Assembly (NCBI GenBank): GCA_947165675.1
Contig: CAMVBJ010000001.1
Span: 1-64,000, forward strand
Direction: 5' to 3'
From: an uncultured Prevotellaceae bacterium
GTDB taxonomy: Bacteria > Bacteroidota > Bacteroidia > Bacteroidales > Muribaculaceae
DNA: 64,000 bases
Positions within the stretch are counted from its first letter, which is position 1. Each line of letters starts with the position of its first letter. Below, one piece after another: positions 1-9,300 of the stretch. Position numbers and translations under genes: made by a program. The notes below the pieces were generated by a model. It ran no database searches. It worked only from the letters and a program-made list of their open reading frames with translations, and had not been told where the DNA came from.

Positions 1-51
1 CGCTGATTATCAGTCCCCATTTTTTCAAAAATCAAAGACCGCGGAAAACGG

Positions 52-120
52 GAGGATGACGACGTGCAGAACGTCTTCACCACCATGGCCGAGGCCGAAG
101 TCGAAGGTGACGACGAGTAA
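52..120 (+). pseudogene. C-terminal stub of a YebC/PmpR-like regulator
   Basis: The last 22 codons before the TAA at 118-120 read EDDDVQNVFTTMAEAEVEG plus a short acidic end, which is the typical C-terminus of YebC/PmpR family DNA-binding regulators. The reading frame is closed by TGA at 4-6, and the roughly 45 bases in between do not continue the family sequence in any frame I can read. It is therefore either a degraded gene remnant or a junction or assembly artefact at the left edge of the window. The family call rests on a short but characteristic tail. Confidence 0.5.
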
Positions 121-151
121 TTCATACTCAACCCACCATTAACTGAAAAAA

Positions 152-287
152 CGATATAGCAGGTGTTGACCATGAAATGTTTTTAATGCGATTTCGCTAA
201 GAAAAACTTATTTCACGAAAATTATTTAAAACTATTCGTGTAATTGGCATTAGCCCCGCAGGGTTCGGGTCAACATCTATATCATCG
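152..287 (+). repeat. Dispersed intergenic repeat, copy 1, with terminal inverted repeats
   Basis: The left end (GATATAGCAGGTGTTGACC, 153-171) and the right end (GGTCAACATCTATATCAT) are inverted copies of each other. The inside contains ATTTCGCTAA and a TTAGCCCCGCAGGGTTCG block. Related copies lie at 17871-17990 (reverse orientation), 37000-37089 (reverse, partial) and 49499-49566 (partial). No coding capacity is seen. It looks like a non-autonomous mobile or REP-like repeat. Confidence 0.65.
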
Positions 288-290
288 CAA

Positions 291-336
291 AAACTGAAGT
301 GACGGGAAGGATGACCTCCCGTCACTTCAGTTTTCT
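291..336. terminator. Strong bidirectional terminator hairpin
   Basis: A perfect 17-bp stem (291-307 with 317-333) encloses a 9-base loop. It is preceded by an A-rich and followed by a T-rich stretch. It lies between the yebC stub (+) and the convergent metalloprotease gene (-), so it can end transcription from both sides. Confidence 0.85.
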
Positions 337-360
337 TGTTATTCAACAAGTTATGTGTGA

Positions 361-3207
361 TTAATTGCCTGACAGCAACATGTCGATGAGAGTGGTCACA
401 TCAGCTATGGTTACTCCATCGGCACCATTCACGTCGGCACAGATGGGGCAACTGCCACCCGCTTCATTGCCACTAAGCAGATAATCGATCAATGCAGTAA
501 CATCGGCAATGGAAACTGAACCGTCATGGTTCACGTCTCCGAGGTCAAATCCGTGACCATTCTCGAACAGGGTCACTTCCTCGACATTACTCCAAGCGCT
601 CTCGGTACCGTCAGCAAACACGGTCTTCACCTTATAGATATAGGTGCCAGCGGCCTCAAGGTCACCAACGGTATAGAAGCGGTCAGTAATGTCAGTAATC
701 AGACGATAGGTGGCATCGCCACTCTCACTGGCCTTGAGTTGCATGGTGTTCAAATCACCTGCATAGACCTCAACAGCCTTCAGGGCCAGCAGATTGTTGG
801 TGGTGCTGAACGACACCCTGTCATTGGCATCACAATCGAGCACTACAACGTAATCCTCAAAGTCTTCACCCAGGGTCAGTGTTTGGCTACCCTTACTGGT
901 AGAAACCTCAATGGTGGCGTTACCGTAGTAACTCTGGTAATAAGAACAAGCCTTCAAGACTACAGTCATCTTCTCATAGCCCGTAAGATTGTAATACGGG
1001 GTGCGGATGAGAGCCTGTGAAATCAGGTAACCACCATAGGCATACAGGGGAGAAGTGCACGTCCAGCCTTGAGGCAGGTAACCCTCGGTATTACCCGATA
1101 TATCAGCCAGATAGCCATTGTCAATAGCATCAGGAACGGTGCTGAAGTCGGCCGTTTCGAGCAGATCGACATTAGGCTTGGTGCTTACCTCAAGAGTGTA
1201 GCTGGCCACATTCTGGGCAGACGTCAGGTCGGTCCAGTCGGCACGGAATTGAGTCAAGTTGATATAAGTACTGTCGGCAGGTAACATCACGGGAGCATAG
1301 CCCTCGATGAGACCGTGACCGGTGAGGTTGACCACGATATCCTGAGCACCGTTGCTCTTCAGGGTCAACGTAGCGTTATAATCTTTAATGGCAGTAGGAT
1401 TGAAAGTCACCACGACGCTCATGCCATTGGCTGCATCGACTGCACTGATTACGTTAGGCTCAACAGAGAACACATGGTCGGGATCATTCACCTCAAGCAC
1501 GATTTCGCCCGTCAACGCCTGGCCAATGACATGGAGGTTCATGCTTTCACTTGAGTTCATCATCACGTTGCCAAAGTTCATATCGGTCGATGAAACCGAG
1601 ATAGTGGGATCGACCGCTGCACCCTTCATGAACCAGAAGCTGGCTGTTCCGTCGGCATTGATCACCATCTCGGTCACGGGCTTGCCCAGGTTGCCTGCGT
1701 TACCCGAGATGTTGCCATTGGCAGCCATGAAGAGCTTGGCGGCAGGGGTAGAATTGTCGGTAAAGGCATTGTTGTTGCCACGCGGCCACAGGTCGGCACC
1801 CTCGTTATAATAGGATGAGGAGTTGTCGGCAGGCACAACATACATCAACTGGATGTCCTGGTTGTTAGGCGTATTTGCCCACCAGCGGTCGGCATCATAG
1901 GTCACATGGGTGATCATGATGCCCTCGCCCGGCATGTAGCGGTCCCAGCCCTGGCGCTTGCGGTTCTCGATGATGAAATACTCGTTCTCGTTCAGGTCAC
2001 TGGTGATGCACACAGCCTTGTCGGTCGATTGCTGCTTCAGGTTAAACACGGGCAAGGTATAATAGGTTCCAGGTCGAGCCTTGATATAGTCAATCCAGCC
2101 CATGAACACCTTCTCATAGGCCGTGTAGCCTGGAGGCGTGAAGCCATCGTTGTTGTAGCAACCATTGCACATGATAGACCAGCTACCCATGCCATAGTGG
2201 CCACCGTTGCCCGTATCATAGAAGTCGGGCAAACCCAAGCAGTGACCAAACTCGTGGGCAAACGTGCCAATGCCGTCGATGGTCTTGCCGTCATCGTTAC
2301 CGCCATGCAGCTCGTTGAACACAGCGAAGTTGTTGACATAGGGGTCACCATCACTGGGACGGAAGGCACCATTACCACCATAGTTATAATAGGCAGCGGC
2401 ATCAAGTGTCCAGTTACAGGGCCAGATGGCTTGAGGATAGGTTGTTGAGGCTTGAGCCTCGCCCACACCTGCATAAATCACGATGACCACGTCACAGAGG
2501 TCGTCGTCATTGGTATCATAGGGGGAGAATGACACACCGTCGGCAGCCGCCAACTGGCACGCCTCGGTCACCATTGATCCCAGGCCCTTGTCATTGCCGC
2601 CCACGTTACCACCATAATACTCGCGGTTTTGGGACAGGCCATAGATGCCATAGACATCAAAATCGGGTTGATACAAGCCATTGGACTGGTCACGGAAGTA
2701 TTGTCCCACGCTCTCCTGACCCGTGAGCATGGCCTGGATGATATCCTCGCGTGTGTTATTGAACTTCTTGTCCTTGAACTCGACCAGAATAATGGGAATG
2801 CGGCGATTGCCCAGCGAGGGAACATCGGCATCGGCATTGCTGCCACCCACACCCAGCTTGCTCTTCTTGCCAGGCATCTGGAAAGACCTGTGTTGCATCG
2901 TCAGGTTGGCCCGCTGGGCATTAATGAATGCCGACTCGGCAGGAGTGCGCAGCTTGACATCATGGGCACGCATGGTCGTCAGTCCCGTCAACGACGAGGT
3001 GTAGTAAAAGTCACCGTCAGCGCCACGGGCCACCGTCAGGCCATCGCGGGTGAGAATCGCATGATTGAACGCATTACCCACAGCTTGCACCTGCAGGGTC
3101 GTTCCGTCACTCTGAGTAATCGTGTGCCAGCCTGGCTTGGCGGGCACTGCCATGGCCGCAAGCGAGCAGCACATCAGCATTAAGAAAGATAAAAATTTCC
3201 TTTTCAT
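361..3207 (-). CDS. Secreted M6-family zinc metalloprotease with C-terminal dockerin-like repeats
   Basis: A 948-aa exported peptidase. A hydrophobic signal peptide covers about the first 20 residues. The zinc site is HEFGHCLGLPDFYD, with HEFGH at residues 318-322, followed by YGMGSWSIM, the usual met-turn of M6 (immune inhibitor A-like) peptidases. A beta-sandwich of the choice-of-anchor D type follows at about 540-635, then a domain of unknown type. The last 60 residues hold two calcium-loop helix repeats (GDVNHDGSVSIADV and ADVNGADGVTIADV) resembling a type I dockerin. In this group such tails occur on many secreted proteins without any cellulosome, so a surface-anchoring or stabilising role is inferred. 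The gene stands alone, with a -7 box 46 bases upstream of the ATG. Confidence 0.9.
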   Translation of the reverse strand: MKRKFLSFLMLMCCSLAAMAVPAKPGWHTITQSDGTTLQVQAVGNAFNHAILTRDGLTVARGADGDFYYTSSLTGLTTMRAHDVKLRTPAESAFINAQRANLTMQHRSFQMPGKKSKLGVGGSNADADVPSLGNRRIPIILVEFKDKKFNNTREDIIQAMLTGQESVGQYFRDQSNGLYQPDFDVYGIYGLSQNREYYGGNVGGNDKGLGSMVTEACQLAAADGVSFSPYDTNDDDLCDVVIVIYAGVGEAQASTTYPQAIWPCNWTLDAAAYYNYGGNGAFRPSDGDPYVNNFAVFNELHGGNDDGKTIDGIGTFAHEFGHCLGLPDFYDTGNGGHYGMGSWSIMCNGCYNNDGFTPPGYTAYEKVFMGWIDYIKARPGTYYTLPVFNLKQQSTDKAVCITSDLNENEYFIIENRKRQGWDRYMPGEGIMITHVTYDADRWWANTPNNQDIQLMYVVPADNSSSYYNEGADLWPRGNNNAFTDNSTPAAKLFMAANGNISGNAGNLGKPVTEMVINADGTASFWFMKGAAVDPTISVSSTDMNFGNVMMNSSESMNLHVIGQALTGEIVLEVNDPDHVFSVEPNVISAVDAANGMSVVVTFNPTAIKDYNATLTLKSNGAQDIVVNLTGHGLIEGYAPVMLPADSTYINLTQFRADWTDLTSAQNVASYTLEVSTKPNVDLLETADFSTVPDAIDNGYLADISGNTEGYLPQGWTCTSPLYAYGGYLISQALIRTPYYNLTGYEKMTVVLKACSYYQSYYGNATIEVSTSKGSQTLTLGEDFEDYVVVLDCDANDRVSFSTTNNLLALKAVEVYAGDLNTMQLKASESGDATYRLITDITDRFYTVGDLEAAGTYIYKVKTVFADGTESAWSNVEEVTLFENGHGFDLGDVNHDGSVSIADVTALIDYLLSGNEAGGSCPICADVNGADGVTIADVTTLIDMLLSGN

Positions 3208-3252
3208 TGGGTTGAACAGTTTAATTATTTTAGACTCATTGATTAATAGTTA

Positions 3253-3260
3253 CAAATGTA
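3253..3260 (-). promoter_or_regulatory. Bacteroidota -7 box (TACATTTG) for the M6 peptidase gene
   Basis: On the minus strand the sequence TACATTTG fits the TAnnTTTG consensus and sits 46 bases before the ATG at 3207. Confidence 0.5.
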
Positions 3261-3311
3261 GAATAATAAATTGACTTACACAACACTATCTTGATGCTGG
3301 ACAGCAACATA

Positions 3312-4328
3312 TCAGTTATTCAGTTGGAATTTAGCGATTGCGGCAGCTTGAGATCGTGCGGGTTTCCCATTCGGTGTCAAGGGCAAGCAGGAGATGGCAA
3401 GAATCTGCTTGGGACGTGCATACTTAGCCAGGTGCCGCTCACACATTTCACGGGCAGCCAGCACATCAGCATCGGTGCCCTGCACGAGCATCACCACAAT
3501 TTCGCCGAACTTGGCATCAGGGCACTTGGTTATCAGGAAGGGCGTGGCGATGTAAGGTGCCAGGGTCTGTTCAAGCTGCTCGATATGGATTTTCACTCCG
3601 CCCGTGTTGATGACGTTATCAATGCGACCCAGTATCTTGAAATGCTGGTTGCCAGGCTGCATTTCCACCACGTCGTGGGTGATGAGGCGCTCGGGACACA
3701 GGTGAGGAGCATCGATGACAAGACAGTTGTCGGGGGTTGTTGACAAGGTCACGCCAGGCATGGGCGTGAACCAGGTTGACGCCTCGGGACCACTCACGCG
3801 GCGCAGGGCGATGTGGGACAGCGTCTCGGTCATGCCGTAACTGTGCCAAATCGCATTATTGAAGCCTCGTAGCTGCCTTTCCAGTGACAGCTCCAGCGGA
3901 CCGCCACCGATGATGACATGGCGGATGTTGCCCAATATGTCACGCTCTCGCGGGTCTTGCAGACTGCTGTAAACCTGCATGGGCACCATAGCGGTAAAAT
4001 CCACATTTTTGCCCATTTCATCGACCCATTCAGGCCTATTGAGCGGATGACTGGAAGGCTCTACCGACAGCAATCTCAGGTTTCGTTCGATGGCTCGCAC
4101 CACCATCATCTTGCCCGCAATATAGTCCACACTCATGCACAACAGCGCCGTGTCACCTGGCATGAGGCCCAAGAAATCGCAGGTTGCTCGAGCACTGGCC
4201 AGCATGCGACGTTTCTCGACGCGCATCACCTTGGGCGTGCCTGTCGAGCCACTGGTGTGCACCTCGATGGTATCGGTGGCACCACGCCACTCATGGAGGA
4301 ACTCGTCAACCGTCATGGCAGGTACCAT
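3312..4328 (-). CDS. menE: O-succinylbenzoate-CoA ligase
   Basis: An adenylate-forming enzyme that activates o-succinylbenzoate with ATP and CoA, the fifth step of menaquinone synthesis. The AMP-binding signature HTSGSTGTPKVM lies near residue 24. HSYGMTETLSHIALR is the adenylate-binding A5 region, GRIDNVINTGGVKI is the hinge, and PLTPNGKPAR near the C-terminus holds the catalytic lysine. At 338 aa it is much shorter than the roughly 450-aa E. coli protein because the N-terminal lobe is reduced, as is common in Bacteroidota. It is the last gene of the men operon and its start overlaps the end of menC by 16 bases, which suggests translational coupling. Confidence 0.93.
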   Translation of the reverse strand: MVPAMTVDEFLHEWRGATDTIEVHTSGSTGTPKVMRVEKRRMLASARATCDFLGLMPGDTALLCMSVDYIAGKMMVVRAIERNLRLLSVEPSSHPLNRPEWVDEMGKNVDFTAMVPMQVYSSLQDPRERDILGNIRHVIIGGGPLELSLERQLRGFNNAIWHSYGMTETLSHIALRRVSGPEASTWFTPMPGVTLSTTPDNCLVIDAPHLCPERLITHDVVEMQPGNQHFKILGRIDNVINTGGVKIHIEQLEQTLAPYIATPFLITKCPDAKFGEIVVMLVQGTDADVLAAREMCERHLAKYARPKQILAISCLPLTPNGKPARSQAAAIAKFQLNN

Positions 4329-5353
4329 AGTTTATCGCCCTGGATGGCGATGGGGATGGTGTCAACATTGTCGGTAAACAGTTGGCCCGTGCCCAATCCC
4401 TGGGGCATAGTGATGGCTGGACCATAAAGCTCGGCAGCCAAGTGGGCAATGGCGTTAAGACCCACGTTGCTCTCCAGCGCACTGGTGATCCACGAGCCGA
4501 TGCCACGCTCCTGGGCCAAGGCGATCCACTCACGACAACCAGCCATGCCACCATGGAGCGATGGCTTGAGGATGATGTACTGGGGACGGATGGTGTCAAG
4601 TAGCTGGCGCTTGCGGTCAAGGGTGTTGACGCCTATCAGTTCCTCGTCGAGGGCAATCGATAGCGGTGAGGACTCACACAATCGTGCCATCTCCTGCCAC
4701 TGGCCAGCCATGATGGGCTGCTCGATGGAATGGATATCGTGCATGGACAACTGCTGCAAGCGGTCTAAGGCGACAGTGGGCGCAAAGGCACCATTAGCAT
4801 CGACACGCAACTCGATGCGGTCACTGCCGTAACGGTCACGCAAGCGGCGAATAAGCGCCATTTCATCGACAAAATCGATGGCTCCAATCTTGATTTTAAC
4901 ACAGGAGAAGCCCTGAGCGAGTTTCTGCTCCAGCCGTCTCGACATGGTGTCAAAGTCACCCATCCACACCAGGCCGTTGATGGGTATGCCCTCTTCACCA
5001 CGGGCAAACGGGGTCGAAGACAATGCAGTACTGCCCCCACGATGCAGTTGCAGCCACGCCGTTTCCAAGCCGAAGAGCATCGACGGAACATCACGCATGG
5101 CATCCACATCGATGCCGCCACGGGCACACACGTCATCACAATGCCGCCTCAACACTGCGTCATAGTCAGGCAGGTCATCACAACTCAAGCGGGGAAGCGG
5201 GGCACACTCCCCCACCCCGACGATGCCTGGCAAGTCATCACACGTGAGATGCACAAAGCGGCTGGTGCGCGTGAGATAGACGCCACGCGAAGTGCCCGCG
5301 GGCTCCTTGAAGTGGAACACTCGGGTAGTGATGTCGATGTGGTAACTGCTCAT
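4313..5353 (-). CDS. menC: o-Succinylbenzoate synthase
   Basis: An enolase-superfamily dehydratase that converts SHCHC to o-succinylbenzoate. The lysine pair KIKIG, the metal-ligand sites RVDANGAF, IEQPI and ALDEEL, and the second catalytic lysine in IILKPSLHGG are in the expected order. The 346-aa length is normal. The ATG overlaps the menB stop by one base (TGATG), and its end overlaps menE, so menB-menC-menE form one tightly coupled unit. Confidence 0.93.
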   Translation of the reverse strand: MSSYHIDITTRVFHFKEPAGTSRGVYLTRTSRFVHLTCDDLPGIVGVGECAPLPRLSCDDLPDYDAVLRRHCDDVCARGGIDVDAMRDVPSMLFGLETAWLQLHRGGSTALSSTPFARGEEGIPINGLVWMGDFDTMSRRLEQKLAQGFSCVKIKIGAIDFVDEMALIRRLRDRYGSDRIELRVDANGAFAPTVALDRLQQLSMHDIHSIEQPIMAGQWQEMARLCESSPLSIALDEELIGVNTLDRKRQLLDTIRPQYIILKPSLHGGMAGCREWIALAQERGIGSWITSALESNVGLNAIAHLAAELYGPAITMPQGLGTGQLFTDNVDTIPIAIQGDKLWYLP

Positions 5354-6180
5354 CAGGGAAGATAAGGATACTGGTCGAAGTCGGGTTTACGCTTCTCAAG
5401 GAAGGCTTTGCCACCCTCCTGTGCCTCGTCCATGCAGTAGTAGAGCATGGTACAGTCACCAGCCAACTGCTGGATGCCAGCCTGGCCGTCGAGTTCGGCA
5501 TTAAGGCCCATCTTGATCATGCGCAGGGCCAGTGGTGAGCGCTCCATCATCGTCTGTGCCCACTCGACACACTCATCCTCCAGTCTCTCCAGGGGCACCA
5601 CCTTGTTGACCATGCCCATCTGCTCGGCCTCGCGGGCGGTGTACTGGCGGCAGAGGAACCAGATTTCGCGTGCCTTTTTCTGCCCCACGATACGGGCCAG
5701 ATAGGATGAGCCGAAGCCCGCATCAAAGGAGCCCACCTTGGGACCCGTCTGGCCGAAGATGGCATTCTCGCTGGCAATCGTCAGGTCACACACCACGTGC
5801 AGCACGTGACCGCCACCGATGGCATAGCCATTGACCATAGCGATGACGGGCTTGGGCAGTCGGCGTATCTGCATCTGCACGTCGAGCACACTCAGGCGGG
5901 GCACACCCTCGCTATCGACATATCCACCACGGCCCTTGACGTGCATGTCGCCACCGGCACAGAAGGCCTTGTCGCCAGCACCAGTGAGCAGCACCACGCG
6001 GATGTCGGAGGCCTCGCGGCAATGATTAAACGCTTGGGACATTTCCAGGGTCGTCAACGGCGTGAAGGCGTTGCGGTAACGCTCGCGGTTGATGGTGATC
6101 TTGGCAATGCGGTCATATTGCTCAAACAGGATTTCCTTGAAGTCAAATCCCTCAATCTTTTTCCATTCTCTTGTAGCCAT
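5353..6180 (-). CDS. menB: 1,4-Dihydroxy-2-naphthoyl-CoA synthase
   Basis: A crotonase-fold enzyme that closes the naphthoquinone ring from o-succinylbenzoyl-CoA. Seen are [17 protein letters not shown] (oxyanion hole and substrate pocket), [17 protein letters not shown] and [16 protein letters not shown], all characteristic of MenB. I start at the ATG at 6180 ([11 protein letters not shown]); the frame is also open three codons upstream, but only from a TTG. The upstream neighbour in the transcription direction is not menD but a restriction-modification gene, separated by a 190-base palindromic spacer, so menB may need its own promoter or read-through. Confidence 0.94.
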   Translation of the reverse strand: MATREWKKIEGFDFKEILFEQYDRIAKITINRERYRNAFTPLTTLEMSQAFNHCREASDIRVVLLTGAGDKAFCAGGDMHVKGRGGYVDSEGVPRLSVLDVQMQIRRLPKPVIAMVNGYAIGGGHVLHVVCDLTIASENAIFGQTGPKVGSFDAGFGSSYLARIVGQKKAREIWFLCRQYTAREAEQMGMVNKVVPLERLEDECVEWAQTMMERSPLALRMIKMGLNAELDGQAGIQQLAGDCTMLYYCMDEAQEGGKAFLEKRKPDFDQYPYLP

Positions 6181-6203
6181 ATTCTTCAATATTTAAAAAA
6201 CAT

Positions 6204-6369
6204 TTGTGAGTCCACTTAAAAAAGTCGCTGCCTATTTTATCGCCTGCGAATTAATCAAATTATACGAATAATTATTTATTATCCTGGTAAAAATGGAGTC
6301 ATTGTTAGAAATAACGTGATAAAAATTCGATTAATTTGATTAATTCGTAGGCAGATCACAAGTGGATTC
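6204..6369. repeat. Long imperfect inverted repeat between the R-M gene and menB
   Basis: The arms 6242-6262 and 6331-6352 share GAATTAATCAAATTA, and an outer pair at 6209-6217 and 6360-6369 shares TCCACTT. The stop of the restriction-modification gene (6368) lies in the right outer arm. The DNA is AT-rich and non-coding. It could form a large cruciform or RNA hairpin and may be the downstream border of the inserted gene. Confidence 0.6.
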
Positions 6370-9300
6370 AGGTCACTATTTTGTCAATTTCATTCATTAA
6401 GCGTTCTGTTTGCATTAGCACATAGATGATCTGCTCATAGTGCTTCACATCCTCGAAGTTCAGGGTCATTCCCTTGCGGTCTTTGAGCCACTTCTGTGCC
6501 GGTTGGTAACCACCGATATAGAATTGCCAAGCTGATTGGGGCACACCCTCAAAGTATTGCTCACTGTTGATATAGACTCTACCGTCCTGCCAGCGGTAGC
6601 AATCGACACGCAACGATCCAGCAACAGGCATGGTAACACCTGTCAATGAAGGCAAACCTTCCATTAAGTGCAAGCGCCGCAATTCAGCACCTTTTTCTTT
6701 CAAACTGTGATATTGTGTTGCAGTTGCAGGAAATGGTATCCGAGGAAAATCTATCTTTAGAAATTCCTTGTAGCGTTCCCGATAGGACGGAGAATGCAAC
6801 ACCGCATAGATGTAGTCAAAGAGTTCTTCGGAAACAACCTTCTCGCCCAACGACTGCTCAATCTGCTCTACAATCTCTATATTGAAGTTCGGAATAATAT
6901 TATCACCTTCCTCAAAAATAGGATTACTCTTATTGGACTTGATATAAAGTGGAAATACATAGGTTGCTTCTTTTGTCTGAGAAGAGTTAGTACATTTATC
7001 AGCAAAAGCCTCTTTTACTATAAATACATGTTGAAAATCGAACGAACTTTGTTGTTTACAAACCAGAAGACCTAAATTCTGCGGATGCAATAAAACATCC
7101 AACGAACGGCCTCGTGGCCAGGCCACGAGGCCGTTCGTTTTTCCAGTATGTACTATGTACTTAGTATCAAATGGACGATAAAGATAAGGAGCAACGATTG
7201 CCTCGTTCTCTTTGACATCGGCCATGGCTCTTTCTACCGACCAATCTCGTGTATCATTGCCTGTATTATATTTTTCTCTAAATGCTTCAATCGAAAGATT
7301 TCTACAATCCTGTATGAGTATTTTTGCCTCTTCCTTGGTTGATTTTACATTAACTTTATCTTTAGACGTAACAAAGCCACATACATTATATGTAAATAGT
7401 TGATCAAGTTTGAAGCCTTTTTCATAGTCATCTCGTGCAGAAAAATCTTTTGGTACAAAGAAATAATACGGATCTTCTAAATTGATATTAGTCCATGGAG
7501 TCTCTACAAATAAAAGAGACTTTAATGTTTCGTATTTATAATTACGCAGACCATATATGTCATGATAGAATACATGTCCAAGGCTATTTTTGGCTTTTCT
7601 ACCTGTTTTAACAAAGATATTAATGCTAACACCTTGCTGAATGTCAAACACGTTTTCATCTTTGCTTCCATCTATTGCTGTTTCACGCTTTTTGCTATTT
7701 CCATGTAAATTAATGATATAAATGTTGTCAAATGCCTCAAGTAATCTTCTTCGCATTTGACGAAAAATAATCCCATCTAAAAAAGAATTATTTGAAATAA
7801 TACCTACAATTCCTTCCCCATTTTTCTCCACATAATATTGTGCAAGTCTTATGAACTTGATGTAATCATCGCTTAATGGTTGTATATTCTTTTCATTCAA
7901 ATTTTTCTTGTAGTCAGCTATTAGGTTAGTTATCCAATTACCGTTATTTTGACTACTAATAGAATACGGTGGGTTGCCGACCATGACCATTACCGGGCAG
8001 TCGCGCTTAATGATGCTTGCCCTCTTGGCCTCGTTGCTGAGCCATACCGAGAAAAGGGTGTCAATGTCCTTATTGGCTTCCTCAAGCGAATTGGTGAGCA
8101 ACAGGTTGAGTCCTGGGAAATCTGTTTCAGACAATCCCACGTCATCCTTGAGTTGCAAGAAGAGCTTCATGTGGGCAATGGTGTAGGGAGCCATCATCAC
8201 TTCAAAGCCGTAAATCCTGGGCAAAAGATAGGAGCGCACATAGTCTTTCCATATACCCTCGTTGCCGATGAATTTATCCTTGATCTGCCTGATGATTTCA
8301 TGGAGGAAAGTGCCTGTTCCCATGGCGGGATCTAAAATCTGAACCCTAAAGACATCCTGAGTGACATGTTTCTTGCGATCGGCAGTTCGCTTGTCCTGGC
8401 TTTGCTCCAGAGCTATCGTATGCGGTATCTTGCTATAGTCGGCTAATCCATCTGCCAAGCCAAAGTCACGCTGCAATATCTCATCGATGGCTCGCACAAT
8501 AAAGCTCACTACAGGCTGCGGAGTGTACCACACACCACGCGCCTTGCGCAATGCAGGATTATAGGCAGCAAGAAAGTCTTCATAGAAGTGCATCATGGGA
8601 TCCTCTCGCTGGGTATCCTTGTTATAGCTTGTGAGCACCTTCCTCATATCGGTTGCGCCAAAAGCCGTAACAAGGTCATCAATGATCCACTCGATGCGAG
8701 GGTCGGGATCAAGGCCTACCACTTGCTGGAACAGGTTGCGTAGAAAAGGACTTGTCTTGGGAATCAGGCTCAAGGCCTCATGACGTGAGAAATCTTCAGG
8801 TGTCTTGTCGTTGAGTCTTGCTGCAAAAAGTCCATAGACAATCGTCTGAGCATACACATCAGCAAAGGATGCTGGAGTAATGTCGTGCAAGAGGACACGC
8901 TTGAACGTTTCCATCTGCTCCCTCAATCCAGATTGGAACGCTTTATCCTGCGGTAGCTGGAAAAGTGAATCAGCGTTACCATTGCCATCGTTAGCTTTAT
9001 CTTCATCTGACACTACGGCCTGCTCAATTACCCTTGCTAACAAACGAGCCTTAGCAGCCATCAGCTTTGCTAAACGTGAAGCAGAGGTAATCTTCTGTAT
9101 AGCAACACCTGCCAAGTGATTGATCATGCCCAGAAACTTATCCTGGGCCTCGCTGATAGCTACAATCTTATCACCCTTGACCTGGGCAATGCGAACACTG
9201 TCCACAAACTCTCCATGCTCATAGAGGTGGAAATCCAGATAATCAGTAAATATAATATAGTCAAGTGCCTGCCTGTAACGATCAAACTGCTCTTTGTGGC

